This document shows positions 1 through 8,469 of a stretch of DNA of 64,000 nt, piece after piece (positions within the stretch are counted from its first letter, which is position 1; every line of letters starts with the position of its first letter). The DNA comes from JACPDI01 sp035463475. GTDB taxonomy: Bacteria > Acidobacteriota > Vicinamibacteria > Vicinamibacterales > 2-12-FULL-66-21. The position numbers and the translations under genes were made by a program. The stretch is taken from NCBI GenBank assembly GCA_035463475.1, contig DATHTE010000008.1, forward strand, positions 62,001 through 126,000. Direction: 5' to 3'. The notes beneath the pieces are model-generated. The model saw nothing but the letters and a program-made list of their open reading frames with translations, was not told the origin of the DNA and ran no database searches.

Positions 1-1
1 C

Positions 2-655
2 TACGGCGGCAAGGAGCGGCTGGGTCTCTCGTCGATGTTGAGCGGGACCGGCATGTGTTTCAGCCGGGGGGTCCTCGAGCGCAACCGCTGGACGGCGTTC
101 TCCGTCGGCGAGGACTGGGAATTCTCGATTTCGCTGCTCCTCAACGGCGAAACGATCCACTTCAATCGCGCGGCGCGCGTCCGCGCCGAGGAATCGAAGG
201 GGTTCCGGCAGGCGTCGAGGCAGCGCCTGCGATGGGCGAGCGGGCGGCACGGTGTGGCCGCCAGGTGCCTGCGGCAGCTGGTGAGAGAGGGCTGGCGGCG
301 CCGCCGGTTCGGGCTGTGGGACGCGGCGCTGACGTTGGGCGCGCCGACGTATTCGGCGCAGGCGTCACTCGTCCTGCTGGCGGTCGCCACTGCCTGGTTC
401 CTCGCGGACTCGCCTGGCTGGAGCTTTCTGCTGCCGTGGGCCGGCGCGGTGACCGGATTGCTCAGCGCGTACCTCGCGCTCGGCGTCGCGCTCACGGACG
501 CGCCCGTCCGCGCGGTCATCGGCATCGCCCTCATCCCGGTCTTCCTTCCCTGGCGGGCGGCGATCGAGCTGCTCGGGTTTCTCGGCTTCGGGCGGAAGCA
601 GTGGGTACGCACCTCGCGGCTGTCCCCTTCTCCCGGCTCTCCGCGCCCGACGTAG
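2..655 (+). CDS. GT2 family glycosyltransferase, C-terminal part (5' truncated by window)
   Basis: The gene enters from the left edge; about 217 C-terminal residues are present. Visible motifs are GEDWEF, the acceptor-side ED motif of processive GT2 enzymes, and RQRLRW, the QxxRW-type motif that binds the growing chain. Both are followed by two or three hydrophobic segments (YSAQASLVLLAVATAW and later), so the enzyme should be anchored in the inner membrane with its catalytic domain in the cytoplasm. By family it transfers a sugar from a nucleotide donor during exopolysaccharide synthesis. The O-antigen-ligase-like gene and LamG-type secreted proteins downstream support an exopolysaccharide role. 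Donor and product cannot be read from this fragment. Confidence 0.85.
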   Translation, partial: YGGKERLGLSSMLSGTGMCFSRGVLERNRWTAFSVGEDWEFSISLLLNGETIHFNRAARVRAEESKGFRQASRQRLRWASGRHGVAARCLRQLVREGWRRRRFGLWDAALTLGAPTYSAQASLVLLAVATAWFLADSPGWSFLLPWAGAVTGLLSAYLALGVALTDAPVRAVIGIALIPVFLPWRAAIELLGFLGFGRKQWVRTSRLSPSPGSPRPT

Positions 656-691
656 CGTCCGCCTCGAGGCGGACCTAGCAAGGATCATCCT

Positions 692-2188
692 GTGACGAAA
701 CACCTTGCCGTTCGAACAATCGCCGCCGCGCTGCTCGTGGTGGTCTTCTGCGTCGTCCACGCCCCGCCGGCACAGGCCCAGGTGCTGTTCGAGGACGACT
801 TCGAGCACGGCGTCACGAATGCCGATGGAACGATCGGCTCCTGGGACGGTCCCCCGGATCCAACGTCGATGTATCTCACCGAGCGCGTGGCGCGGTCCGG
901 CCGGCGTTCAGTGGAGCTGAATTACGTGCCCGGCACCTTCGGCGCGAGCTTCATGTACCGGCTGATCGCGGGGCGGGATCACGTTTACGTGCGGTGGTAT
1001 CAGCGTTGGTCCTCCGGTTTCGTCTGGGAGCCGTCCGCGACCAAGATGCTCGTGCTCAGGCCGATGGGCGGCTATCCCCAGTTCTATCCCGAGGTGCTGT
1101 GGGCCAACGGGCAACTCGCAATCCAGGCGCAGGTCGTCGCGGAAGCCAACTGGGACAGCAAGAACTTCTATCAGAACCAGGGGACACCAGTCGTGTTCGA
1201 GGGGGACCGCTGGTACTGCATCGAAGTGTTCGTCAAGCTGAACGCGCCCGGCAGCGCAGACGGCGAGCTCGCCGCCTGGATCGACGGCGACCTCACGCTG
1301 TCGTACACCGGCCGGCAGTTTCGCGGAGCGAGCATCACGGACCCGGCGCCATCGACCGCGCAGATCCAGGCGGTGGGGCTGACCGGGTACTACGGCGGTG
1401 TCACACAGGTGCCGCAGCAGCAGTCCTCCTGGCAGGACGACGTGGTCGCGTCGCTGGAACCGATCGGGTGCCAGCTCGTCGCGGACGACTTCGAGGGGAC
1501 CGCGACGAACCCTGACGGCACGATCGCGGGCTGGGACGGTCCGGCGCGCCCCTCGGCGATGTACCTGACCGACCGCATGGCGAAGTCGGGCTCGCGATCC
1601 CTGGAGCTCTCGTACGCGGCAGGCACACGCGGCGCCGGTTACATGTACAACTCGTGGCGCGGACAGGACCAGGTCTATCTCCGCTGGTACCAGCGATGGT
1701 CACCCGGGTTTCTCTGGGAGTATTCGTCGACGAGCCTCGCGGGTCTCAGACCGCTGTCCGGGTATCCCCACTTCTACGCGTTCGTCGCAGGCGCCGCGGG
1801 CGAGTTCGCGATCCAGGCGCAGGTCCTTGCCGATCGCGCGTGGGCCAGCGAGAACTTCTTCCAGAATCGCGGAGACCCCGTGCGGTTTGAGCCGGAGCGC
1901 TGGTATTGCATTGAAATGATGGTGAAGCTCAACACACCGGGTCAGGCCGACGGCGCCCTCGCCGCATGGATCGACGGCGAAGAGAAGCTGTTGTACGCGG
2001 GCCGCGAGTTTCGCGGAATGAGCCCGGCCGATCCCGCCCCCTCGACCGCGCGCCTGACCGCGCTGCTGGTGGCGGCGCAGTATGGCGGTGACACGACGGT
2101 GCCGCAACAGCAGTTCTCATGGCACGATGATTACGTCGCATCCACCCAGCGCATCGGGTGTCTCGCACCCGCCCCCGGGATCCCCTGA
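692..2188 (+). CDS. Secreted protein with two tandem LamG/polysaccharide-lyase-like domains
   Basis: Starts at GTG, preceded by AAGGA about 10 bases upstream. A signal peptide (hydrophobic run to about residue 28, AQAQ cleavage region) precedes two homologous halves of about 235 residues each. Each half begins with a DDFE motif, then GTI.(S/A)GWDGP, MYLT(E/D)R, RWYQRWS, AIQAQV, (R)WYCIE, VKLN.PG.ADG and AAWIDG, and ends with QQQ(S/F)SW(Q/H)DD. The pattern resembles the concanavalin-like beta-sandwich used for polysaccharide binding or lysis, where the AAWIDG strand and WYCIE strand are typical. Lying between GT2 and the polymerase, it probably binds or trims the polymer made by this locus. 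No catalytic residues can be assigned. The internal duplication is plain in the sequence. Confidence 0.75.
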   Translation: MTKHLAVRTIAAALLVVVFCVVHAPPAQAQVLFEDDFEHGVTNADGTIGSWDGPPDPTSMYLTERVARSGRRSVELNYVPGTFGASFMYRLIAGRDHVYVRWYQRWSSGFVWEPSATKMLVLRPMGGYPQFYPEVLWANGQLAIQAQVVAEANWDSKNFYQNQGTPVVFEGDRWYCIEVFVKLNAPGSADGELAAWIDGDLTLSYTGRQFRGASITDPAPSTAQIQAVGLTGYYGGVTQVPQQQSSWQDDVVASLEPIGCQLVADDFEGTATNPDGTIAGWDGPARPSAMYLTDRMAKSGSRSLELSYAAGTRGAGYMYNSWRGQDQVYLRWYQRWSPGFLWEYSSTSLAGLRPLSGYPHFYAFVAGAAGEFAIQAQVLADRAWASENFFQNRGDPVRFEPERWYCIEMMVKLNTPGQADGALAAWIDGEEKLLYAGREFRGMSPADPAPSTARLTALLVAAQYGGDTTVPQQQFSWHDDYVASTQRIGCLAPAPGIP

Positions 2189-2219
2189 CCGCTGGTCCAC
2201 ATCGCCGCACTTGCGCCCG

Positions 2220-3506
2220 GTGGTCCCCACGCCGCTCGCGGTGGAGTCTGCCCGGTCGAGCGATCGCACCGAGACGGGATGGGACCCGCTGCTCGTGTGC
2301 GTCGCGGGATACATGCTGATGTCCGTGGGCCGGGTCCATCAGTTGTTCGGGCTCGAGGCCCTGCGGCCGGCGATCCTGACCGGCGGCCTGGCAATCCTGC
2401 TGTACCTGGTCGATGACCACGAGCAGCGACGCATCCTGCGTGTGTGGATGCCGACGACGAAGTACCTCCTCGCCCTGTTCGGCTGGATGCTGCTGTCCGT
2501 GCCCGGATCGCTGTCCGAGGGCACGAGTTTTACGCTCGTCTTCGGCAACTTCGCCAAGACCATGCTGATGTTCATCGTTGTGACCGCGGCGGTCCGGGAT
2601 GTCCGCGACGTCGAGCGGTTGGCGTTCGCGTACTTCGGCGCCGCGGCGATGTACGCGTCGGTCGTGGTCAGCAGGTTCGACGTCGGCGCGGGGGCCGACT
2701 GGCGCCTTGGACACTTGTACTATTACGACGCGAACGACTTCGCCACTTTTGCGGTGACGGCCCTCCCGTTCGGCATCTACTTTCTCCAGGCGAGCGAGCG
2801 CGCGTTGGTGCGCCTGTTCTCCGCCGCGGCGCTGGCGGTCCTCACGCTCGGCTTCGTGTACTCCGGATCGCGTGGAGGCTTTCTCGCCCTGCTGGCTGTG
2901 GCGGTCTTCGTCGTCGCACGATACACGGTGATCCCACTGAGGTGGCGCGTGTCGGCGACGATGCTCGTCGCCGTCGTGCTGCTCGCGGCGGCTAGCGACC
3001 AGTACTGGCGCCAGATGGGAACGATCTTCTCGGACGCGGACTACAACCGTACCGGTGAAACAGGGCGGCTGCAGATCTGGGAGCGCGGCCTCGGGTACAT
3101 GATGGCCCATCCCGTGCTCGGCGTTGGCCCGGACAATTTCCCGGTCGCGGAAGGAACGTTGTCACCCTTCGCGTCGCGCCAGCAGTACGGGATCGGCGTG
3201 CGGTGGAGCGCCGCGCACAACAGCTTCATCCAGGTAGGAGCCGAGCTCGGGTTTCCCGGCCTGCTGCTGTTCGTCGCGCTGCTGGCGAGCGCGTTCGCGG
3301 CGCTGCGCCGGACACGGCGGCGTCAATTGTCGCGAGCGGACGGCGAGCGGGACGCGCATGACCTGACGCAGGCGGTCACGGCATCGCTCATCGGCTTCGT
3401 CGTGGGCGCGTTCTTCCTGTCGCTCGCCTATTCAGAGATGCTCTACACGCTGCTGGCGCTCGTGGCTGGCCTGCACAAGCTCACGCCCCGCCACCCGGAA
3501 TGCTGA
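2220..3506 (+). CDS. O-antigen ligase/polymerase (Wzy_C) family membrane protein
   Basis: A multi-spanning inner-membrane protein of roughly 10-12 segments. The large periplasmic loop carries the Wzy_C signature: ETGRLQIWERG, then a PVLGVGPDNF motif and an HNSFIQVGAELG motif, with the conserved arginine and histidine of the O-antigen ligase/polymerase family. It probably polymerises or ligates the exopolysaccharide repeat. The start is uncertain. The frame is open back to ATG at 2082, inside the upstream gene, but those residues look like a non-coding shadow; TTG 2211 or GTG 2220 just after the upstream stop fits better. The last 26 bases overlap the 3' end of the opposite-strand lipoprotein gene. 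Confidence 0.8.
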   Translation: MVPTPLAVESARSSDRTETGWDPLLVCVAGYMLMSVGRVHQLFGLEALRPAILTGGLAILLYLVDDHEQRRILRVWMPTTKYLLALFGWMLLSVPGSLSEGTSFTLVFGNFAKTMLMFIVVTAAVRDVRDVERLAFAYFGAAAMYASVVVSRFDVGAGADWRLGHLYYYDANDFATFAVTALPFGIYFLQASERALVRLFSAAALAVLTLGFVYSGSRGGFLALLAVAVFVVARYTVIPLRWRVSATMLVAVVLLAAASDQYWRQMGTIFSDADYNRTGETGRLQIWERGLGYMMAHPVLGVGPDNFPVAEGTLSPFASRQQYGIGVRWSAAHNSFIQVGAELGFPGLLLFVALLASAFAALRRTRRRQLSRADGERDAHDLTQAVTASLIGFVVGAFFLSLAYSEMLYTLLALVAGLHKLTPRHPEC

Positions 3507-4275
3507 TGTAGGTGTGGTCGAACCGGTAGAAGTCCGCCTGCCGCTTCGTGTCTCCCACGCCGCCCCATGTGGGGCTCATCTGGTACTCGACGAAGCCCCC
3601 GTCGTTTGGATAGCGGATGTTCGTGTAGTCGCCAACGAGGACGCCGTCGAGCCACCAGCGCACGATGCCGTCGCCCGCGCGATACGCGCTCTCGTATTTC
3701 AGATACCACTCGATGCGGTGCCATCGCCCGGGCGTGACGGGACGAGCGGTGGCGTTTGGCGTCAGCCACGAATCGCGGTGTTCCCGCCACTGGGGCAGGA
3801 CGCGCAGCTCGTAGGCATCGCCGCCGGTGCCGAACATGACCATGGCGATGTCGCTCGAGCCGGCCAGGTACAGGAACTGGATCTTGTTGATGCCGCTGGC
3901 GTGTGCCTGCCAGGGATCGCTCGTCCTCCACTCCAGCCCGATGAAGACTTCCTTGCGATTGTCGAGCGAAAAGAAATGCGTCGCCGGAGCGACGCCGCCG
4001 GCGAACCCTGCCGGATACAAGTACTCGAGCACGCTCTCCGGGGAGCGTGGGGCGGCGGGGTCCGAGACGATGCGATCGTGCGGGCCGGATCGACGGCTCC
4101 AGTGTTCCGCGGCGACGGCAGTCCACGACTGGTCCGTCAGCGCCACGAAACCCGCCGGTTCGGAAGGCCACCGCGATTCGGCCTGATTTCCCGGAGCACG
4201 CGTCGGCGATCCGCACGACCCGATCGCAATCGCGGCCAGCATCATCGCCGCGCTGGTCCCGGCGCCACGAGCCAT
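3481..4275 (-). CDS. Lipoprotein with LamG/polysaccharide-lyase-like domain
   Basis: The start at 4275 (MARGAG...) is preferred because it puts a lipobox, AIGSC, at cysteine 21; an in-frame ATG at 4314 would bury it. The mature domain (about 220 residues) contains SGINKI, the GRWHRIEWYLK strand, RWWLDGVLVGDY and WGGVGDTKRQADF. The same module occurs in the first LamG-like domain of the large protein encoded next to it (WGGVGDSKNQADF, EPAGF lead-in), so the two are paralogous. Expected location is the periplasmic or outer-membrane face, binding or cleaving polysaccharide. It is convergent with the polymerase gene and overlaps it tail to tail. Confidence 0.75.
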   Translation of the reverse strand: MARGAGTSAAMMLAAIAIGSCGSPTRAPGNQAESRWPSEPAGFVALTDQSWTAVAAEHWSRRSGPHDRIVSDPAAPRSPESVLEYLYPAGFAGGVAPATHFFSLDNRKEVFIGLEWRTSDPWQAHASGINKIQFLYLAGSSDIAMVMFGTGGDAYELRVLPQWREHRDSWLTPNATARPVTPGRWHRIEWYLKYESAYRAGDGIVRWWLDGVLVGDYTNIRYPNDGGFVEYQMSPTWGGVGDTKRQADFYRFDHTYISIPGGGA

Positions 4276-4319
4276 TGCCGTATTGTAGACACAGGGTTCC
4301 GGCTTCAGGATCATGGTTT

Positions 4320-4350
4320 AGGGTTCAGGCGAGAGTTTTTCCTGAACCCT
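4320..4350. repeat. AGGGTTCAGG inverted repeat between reverse-strand genes
   Basis: Perfect 10-bp arms (AGGGTTCAGG and CCTGAACCCT) flank an 11-base loop, followed by another CCTGAACCCT-like copy. It lies just after the stop of the large reverse-strand gene at 4360, so it may end that transcript. There is no T-run on that strand, so this is a hairpin or dispersed repeat rather than a textbook terminator. Confidence 0.5.
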
Positions 4351-4359
4351 GAACCCTGC

Positions 4360-7300
4360 CTACGGTCGAGCCGTCGCGACCGTCACGTTGTCGATCCAGA
4401 ACGACTGAGCCACCGGCGAGCCGTCGCCGATGTAGGGCGCGATCACGATCTGGTTGAACTCGGCGCCGGCGTTCGCGGCGGTGCGCAGCAGCACGTTGCG
4501 CCGGTCGATGACCGGCTGGCCGTCGAACCAGTACTGAATCACGCCGTCGTTGATTCCCCTGCCGCCGGAAATCGTGTTCAGCTTCACGTAGGCTTCCACG
4601 AGGTGCCAGTCGCTCTTGTAGTAGGCGCCCGGGGTGTCGCTGAAGTACCGCGCGCCCGCGGTCCACTTCTTCTCGTTGACGTAGCCGCTTCCGCCCATGT
4701 AGCAGTTGTCGGGATAGCCGTCGCTCGAGCCGTTGCAGCCAGCCACGCCTCGCAATTCGGTGATGCTGGTCAGGTCCTGCCCGACCCTCGCCTGGTCCAC
4801 GTTGGCGCCGTCCTGGATGCCCACGAGCGGCGTGCCCCCATTCTGTTCCACGTACACGGTGAGGTGCGTGAATGAAAGACCCGACCACTGGCCGTCGCGA
4901 TTAGTCAGGAAGTGGAACTCGTGCGGATGGTACGGCTGCTCGGAACCGACCCAGTTGGTGCTGTACTTCACGTGGTAGCGCAGGTAGACGGCACCGGTCG
5001 GCGTGAACGTCCTGCGCAGGGCGACCGCGGCCGTCGGCGTGGTCGAACCTGCGTTGAACCGGTACTCGATCGAGCGCGCGCTGCCGGCGACATGCTCGGC
5101 GGTCGAAAGCAGCGGTGTGGTGTCGTCGTACCAACCCCGGCTCGCAAGGTTGGCGTCCTCGAAGGTCTCCTCGATCAAGATCTCGGACGGCGGCGGCGGG
5201 GGCGCGCCCGTCCCCGGCCTGCTGATCCGGATTCGATCGAACCGCATGAAGTCGGCCTGGTTCTTGGAGTCGCCGACGCCTCCCCAGATGCCGCTGATCG
5301 TGATGTTGTCCACCGGGTTGCTGGTCGTGTCCACGTCGGAGCGGTCGATCGCGAGCACGCCGTCCACCCACACCCGGACGATGCCGTTGTTGGACGATCC
5401 CTGCTTCTGGTAGATCTCGACCTTGTGCCATTGGCCGCGCACGAACGTGATCGCGTTGACGTTCTCGTGCATCCCGCCCGGTCCGCTGCCGCTCTGGTTC
5501 ACGACATAGAGGTCTAGCGGGCTTGCGCCCGACCCGAACATCTCGTACCACATCGCGGCAAAGTTCTGCCCGCCGTCGTGCAGGTAGATCATCTTGTTGA
5601 TGCCTGAGCTGTGCCCCTGCCATCCGGGGCTGACCTGCACGTAATAGCCCACGTACAGCTCACTGCTGCGGGCGGCCGCCGGGATGTCATACCGAAGTTC
5701 GGTGCCGCCGCCCCCGACGTGACCCGCAAGGTAGTCGATCTGCAGCGCCCGCGCCTCGCCGAGCGGCGAGTCCGTGACGCCCTTCACGCCGATCGGTTTG
5801 TCCGAGGACGAGAAGATGCGATACCAGTCTCCGAGCGTCCCATCCTCCCAGCCCGTGTCCTCGATGACCGTGAAGCCGGCGGGTTCGTTCGTCCAGCCAT
5901 CCGGGGGCGCCGCGTTCGAGACCGTGACCGTCACCGTTCCCGACGTGGTCTGGTTGCCGGCGGCGTCCCGCGCCACCGCCGTCAACGCATGACTCCCATT
6001 CGGCACGGTGGTCGTGTTCCACGTGACGCTGTACGGCGGCGTGGTGTCCTGGGCGCCGACATCCGTGCCGTCAACCTTGAACTGCACACCGACCACGCCG
6101 ACGTTGTCGCTCGCGCTCGCCGTCACGGTGACCGACCCGGAAACCGTGGCGCCCGGCGCCGGCGCGGTCAACCCAACGGCCGGCGGGATCGGGTCCGGCG
6201 GCGCCGCGCCGTACGCGATCCGCAGGTACGGCCGCAGCTGCGGATCGGCGTGCTCCATGCTCGCGAAGTAGCGATAGCGGTCGGCGAGCTTCGTCGTGTC
6301 GGAGTTGAGCAACACGCCGAAATTCGTGGACGGTTCGGCCAGCCATTCCTGGACCATCCCCGTGATCGTCCACGTCTTGAACCCGGGCGCCTTGTCGATC
6401 GCCCGCGTGTCGCGCGCCGGCGAGATGTCCGCCTGCGCCATCGGCACGTTGTTGCTGCAACAGGTGTTCGCCGTCCAGGGTGTCACGCCGTCGGCGGTGT
6501 AGCCGGTCGCGGCGCCGATGGCAGGATTCCTCCCGACGATCTTGTGCGCGGTCACGGAGTACGTGGCGTCGCTCGTGGCATCGCTCTCCACGAGCGCGAG
6601 GTGCAGCGTGGCGCTCTGCACCACGCTGCCCGCCGGAACGCTGGAGAGGTCGAACTTCATGACGATCGCGTTGGCCACGCGCTGATCCGGCCAGGTGTAC
6701 GTGGTGAGCAACGCCACGCCGCTGTAGTTCGTCGCGTCGAGATTCAGCGAGGTGTCTGCCGGCGCGACCAGCACGACCGGGCCGTTCGACACCGTGACCG
6801 TGACGGCGGCCGAGGTCCTGGCATTGCCGGCGGCATCGCGCGCGACTGCCGTGAGCGTGTGCTCCCCCTCCGCCGCGTTGGCTGTGTTCCAGGCCACGGA
6901 GTACGGCGCAGAGGAGTCCTCGCCGCCGAGCGCCGCGCCGTCGAGGCGGAACTGAACGCCTGCCACGCCGACGTTGTCGCTCGCGGTGGCGCTCACTGTG
7001 ACCGTCCCGGAGACTGTCGCGCCCGCTGCCGGTGCGGTGATCGAGATCGCAGGGGCCGTCGTGTCCCCAGCGGCAAGGGTCCTGAAGCTGTACGTGGCCG
7101 ACTTGTACAAATGACCCGACGCGTCGCGCGACTGTGCGCGGAAATAGTAGAGCGTATTGGCGCCGAGGCCGCTGAGCGTCACCGCGTGCGACCTCACGAG
7201 CGCGGGATCCAACGGGCTCGCGCTGCCAAACGATTTCGACACGCCGTACACCACCTGCGTGTCCGCCGGCGCGATCGTCGCCCACGCGATCGTCGCTCCC

Positions 7301-7509
7301 GACGACGTAAGGGACGACACTGTCACGGCCCAGTTCCCCTCGGGATCCTTGACGACGCGGAGGTTGACTGGCGGAGCGGGGTGCTGGGCGGACGCGAGGA
7401 CAGGCGTCAGGCCCCACTCGCCGGACAGTGCGGGAAGCCAGGATGGCACGACGGCGATGACAGCGATGAGGGACGTGAAGACGACGCGCGAGCGGATTCT
7501 GACAGACAT
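4360..7509 (-). CDS. Large secreted multidomain protein: FnIII, Ig-like, DNRLRE, two LamG-like domains
   Basis: Protein of 1049 residues with a signal peptide (about 1-40). Domain order from the sequence: a fibronectin-III-like domain (about 46-147, ending FRTL), an Ig-like domain with the SDNVGVAGVQF motif (about 150-242), a DNRLRE-type domain (about 245-432, D.SL..D, AIVMKFDLSSVPAG, VQEWL, NFGVLL), a second Ig-like domain with SDNVGVVGVQF (about 438-531), then two concanavalin-like domains (about 536-765 and 775-1049). The first of these matches the adjacent lipoprotein (SGINKM, WGGVGDSKNQADF). The design is that of an extracellular polysaccharide-binding or lyase-like surface protein. A catalytic site is not evident. 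It is probably co-functional with the exopolysaccharide genes. Confidence 0.75.
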   Translation of the reverse strand: MSVRIRSRVVFTSLIAVIAVVPSWLPALSGEWGLTPVLASAQHPAPPVNLRVVKDPEGNWAVTVSSLTSSGATIAWATIAPADTQVVYGVSKSFGSASPLDPALVRSHAVTLSGLGANTLYYFRAQSRDASGHLYKSATYSFRTLAAGDTTAPAISITAPAAGATVSGTVTVSATASDNVGVAGVQFRLDGAALGGEDSSAPYSVAWNTANAAEGEHTLTAVARDAAGNARTSAAVTVTVSNGPVVLVAPADTSLNLDATNYSGVALLTTYTWPDQRVANAIVMKFDLSSVPAGSVVQSATLHLALVESDATSDATYSVTAHKIVGRNPAIGAATGYTADGVTPWTANTCCSNNVPMAQADISPARDTRAIDKAPGFKTWTITGMVQEWLAEPSTNFGVLLNSDTTKLADRYRYFASMEHADPQLRPYLRIAYGAAPPDPIPPAVGLTAPAPGATVSGSVTVTASASDNVGVVGVQFKVDGTDVGAQDTTPPYSVTWNTTTVPNGSHALTAVARDAAGNQTTSGTVTVTVSNAAPPDGWTNEPAGFTVIEDTGWEDGTLGDWYRIFSSSDKPIGVKGVTDSPLGEARALQIDYLAGHVGGGGTELRYDIPAAARSSELYVGYYVQVSPGWQGHSSGINKMIYLHDGGQNFAAMWYEMFGSGASPLDLYVVNQSGSGPGGMHENVNAITFVRGQWHKVEIYQKQGSSNNGIVRVWVDGVLAIDRSDVDTTSNPVDNITISGIWGGVGDSKNQADFMRFDRIRISRPGTGAPPPPPSEILIEETFEDANLASRGWYDDTTPLLSTAEHVAGSARSIEYRFNAGSTTPTAAVALRRTFTPTGAVYLRYHVKYSTNWVGSEQPYHPHEFHFLTNRDGQWSGLSFTHLTVYVEQNGGTPLVGIQDGANVDQARVGQDLTSITELRGVAGCNGSSDGYPDNCYMGGSGYVNEKKWTAGARYFSDTPGAYYKSDWHLVEAYVKLNTISGGRGINDGVIQYWFDGQPVIDRRNVLLRTAANAGAEFNQIVIAPYIGDGSPVAQSFWIDNVTVATARP

Positions 7510-7886
7510 ATGGGCCCCACGCTCCGTTGCCGCAGAACGGCGCGGGCGCGGGCCTCACTCGTGCGCCTGCGTCATCTCGCGGACAGACGGTGCCCCTTCC
7601 CGGGGAAAACAGGTCCGATTTGACGTGTGCGAGTCTGGCCGGCTGAGTCGCAACTGACGTGCCAGAGCGGCGTTGGAAGTTCCGGTCGATGCGGCCCCGC
7701 CAGCGACGGCGGTCCAGCGAGCGAGCGGCAGGCAACTCGCCGTGTTCGCTGGAGTACCCGCCATCCGCGGTGACGATTCTTGTTTCGCGGATGCAAAACG
7801 GTGCTTGTCCCGTGCGCGCCTCGCGGGCGTGCGAGCGGCCGCGCGCGGCGCCGAACCGCACACGCGCCGCGTTGAAGGAGATTCGC
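7510..7886. other. Intergenic region between divergent genes, no gene seen
   Basis: 377 bases separate the divergently transcribed secreted-protein gene and the RsbT-like gene. The forward frame is open upstream of 7887, but the predicted residues are arginine- and proline-rich shadow composition. It presumably holds both promoters; no clear -35/-10 pair, riboswitch or repeat was recognised. Confidence 0.4.
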
Positions 7887-8300
7887 ATGGCACCCAGCGA
7901 ACCGTTCCCCGACGGCCACGGCACCACGGTCACGGTCGCGTGTGACGGCGATATCGTGACGGCGCGGCAACACGGCCGCGCGTTCGTGCAGCAACTCGGG
8001 TTCTCCGTGCTCGAGGCGATGCTCATCGCCACGGCCATCTCGGAGCTCGCGCGCAACATCGTGCTCCACGCGCAGCGCGGCGAGATTCTCATCTGCCGGG
8101 TCGAGCAGAACGGCCGGCTGGGCGTGCTCGTGATCGCGCGCGACGAGGGACCGGGCATCGCGGACGTGCAGGAGGCCACCGCGGACCGGCACTCGATCCG
8201 GCTCGGGCTGCGCGGGCTCAAGCGCCTCGTGGACGAGCTCGAAATCGCGTCGATCCTCGGGCGCGGCACGACCGTCTCGGTCAAGAAGTGGAAGGGGTGA
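7887..8300 (+). CDS. RsbT-like anti-sigma regulatory serine/threonine kinase
   Basis: A 137-residue protein whose start is fixed by a strong GAAGGAG ribosome site 7 bases before the ATG. It matches the RsbT switch-kinase pattern across its length: ARQHGRAF and GFS near the N-terminus, ISELARNIV (N-box of the GHKL ATPase fold), RDEGPGI (G1 box), a LGLRGLKRLVDE segment and a terminal GRGTTVSVKKW. In the family, RsbT phosphorylates the STAS proteins RsbS/RsbR of the stressosome and can activate an RsbU-type phosphatase. No RsbS, RsbR or RsbU gene is adjacent, so the partner must be encoded elsewhere; the only STAS gene in the window is 20 kb away at 28358. Confidence 0.85.
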   Translation: MAPSEPFPDGHGTTVTVACDGDIVTARQHGRAFVQQLGFSVLEAMLIATAISELARNIVLHAQRGEILICRVEQNGRLGVLVIARDEGPGIADVQEATADRHSIRLGLRGLKRLVDELEIASILGRGTTVSVKKWKG

Positions 8301-8469
8301 CCGCCGCTTCCACCCGCCGCGCCTTCCCGCAACGCCCCCGCACTCCTTCCCTCCGCCAGAGATCGGTCCCCCCCAGCGCCGGCGATACGCGCCCCGCGCG
8401 CGCTTTCCCGCGCGCGCCACGCCTCGGGCGCGTAAAATAGACGCTTCACACTTGGCACCCACACGCCTG

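Noticed and set aside
5611..7623. Forward-strand open frame of 670 codons opposite the large secreted protein
   Set aside because: Its residues are arginine-, histidine- and aspartate-rich, as expected of an antisense shadow in GC-rich DNA. The reverse strand has clear domains.
6071..8464. Reverse-strand open frame of 797 codons
   Set aside because: It runs through the RsbT-like gene and the secreted-protein gene in the wrong frame, and has no recognisable motif.
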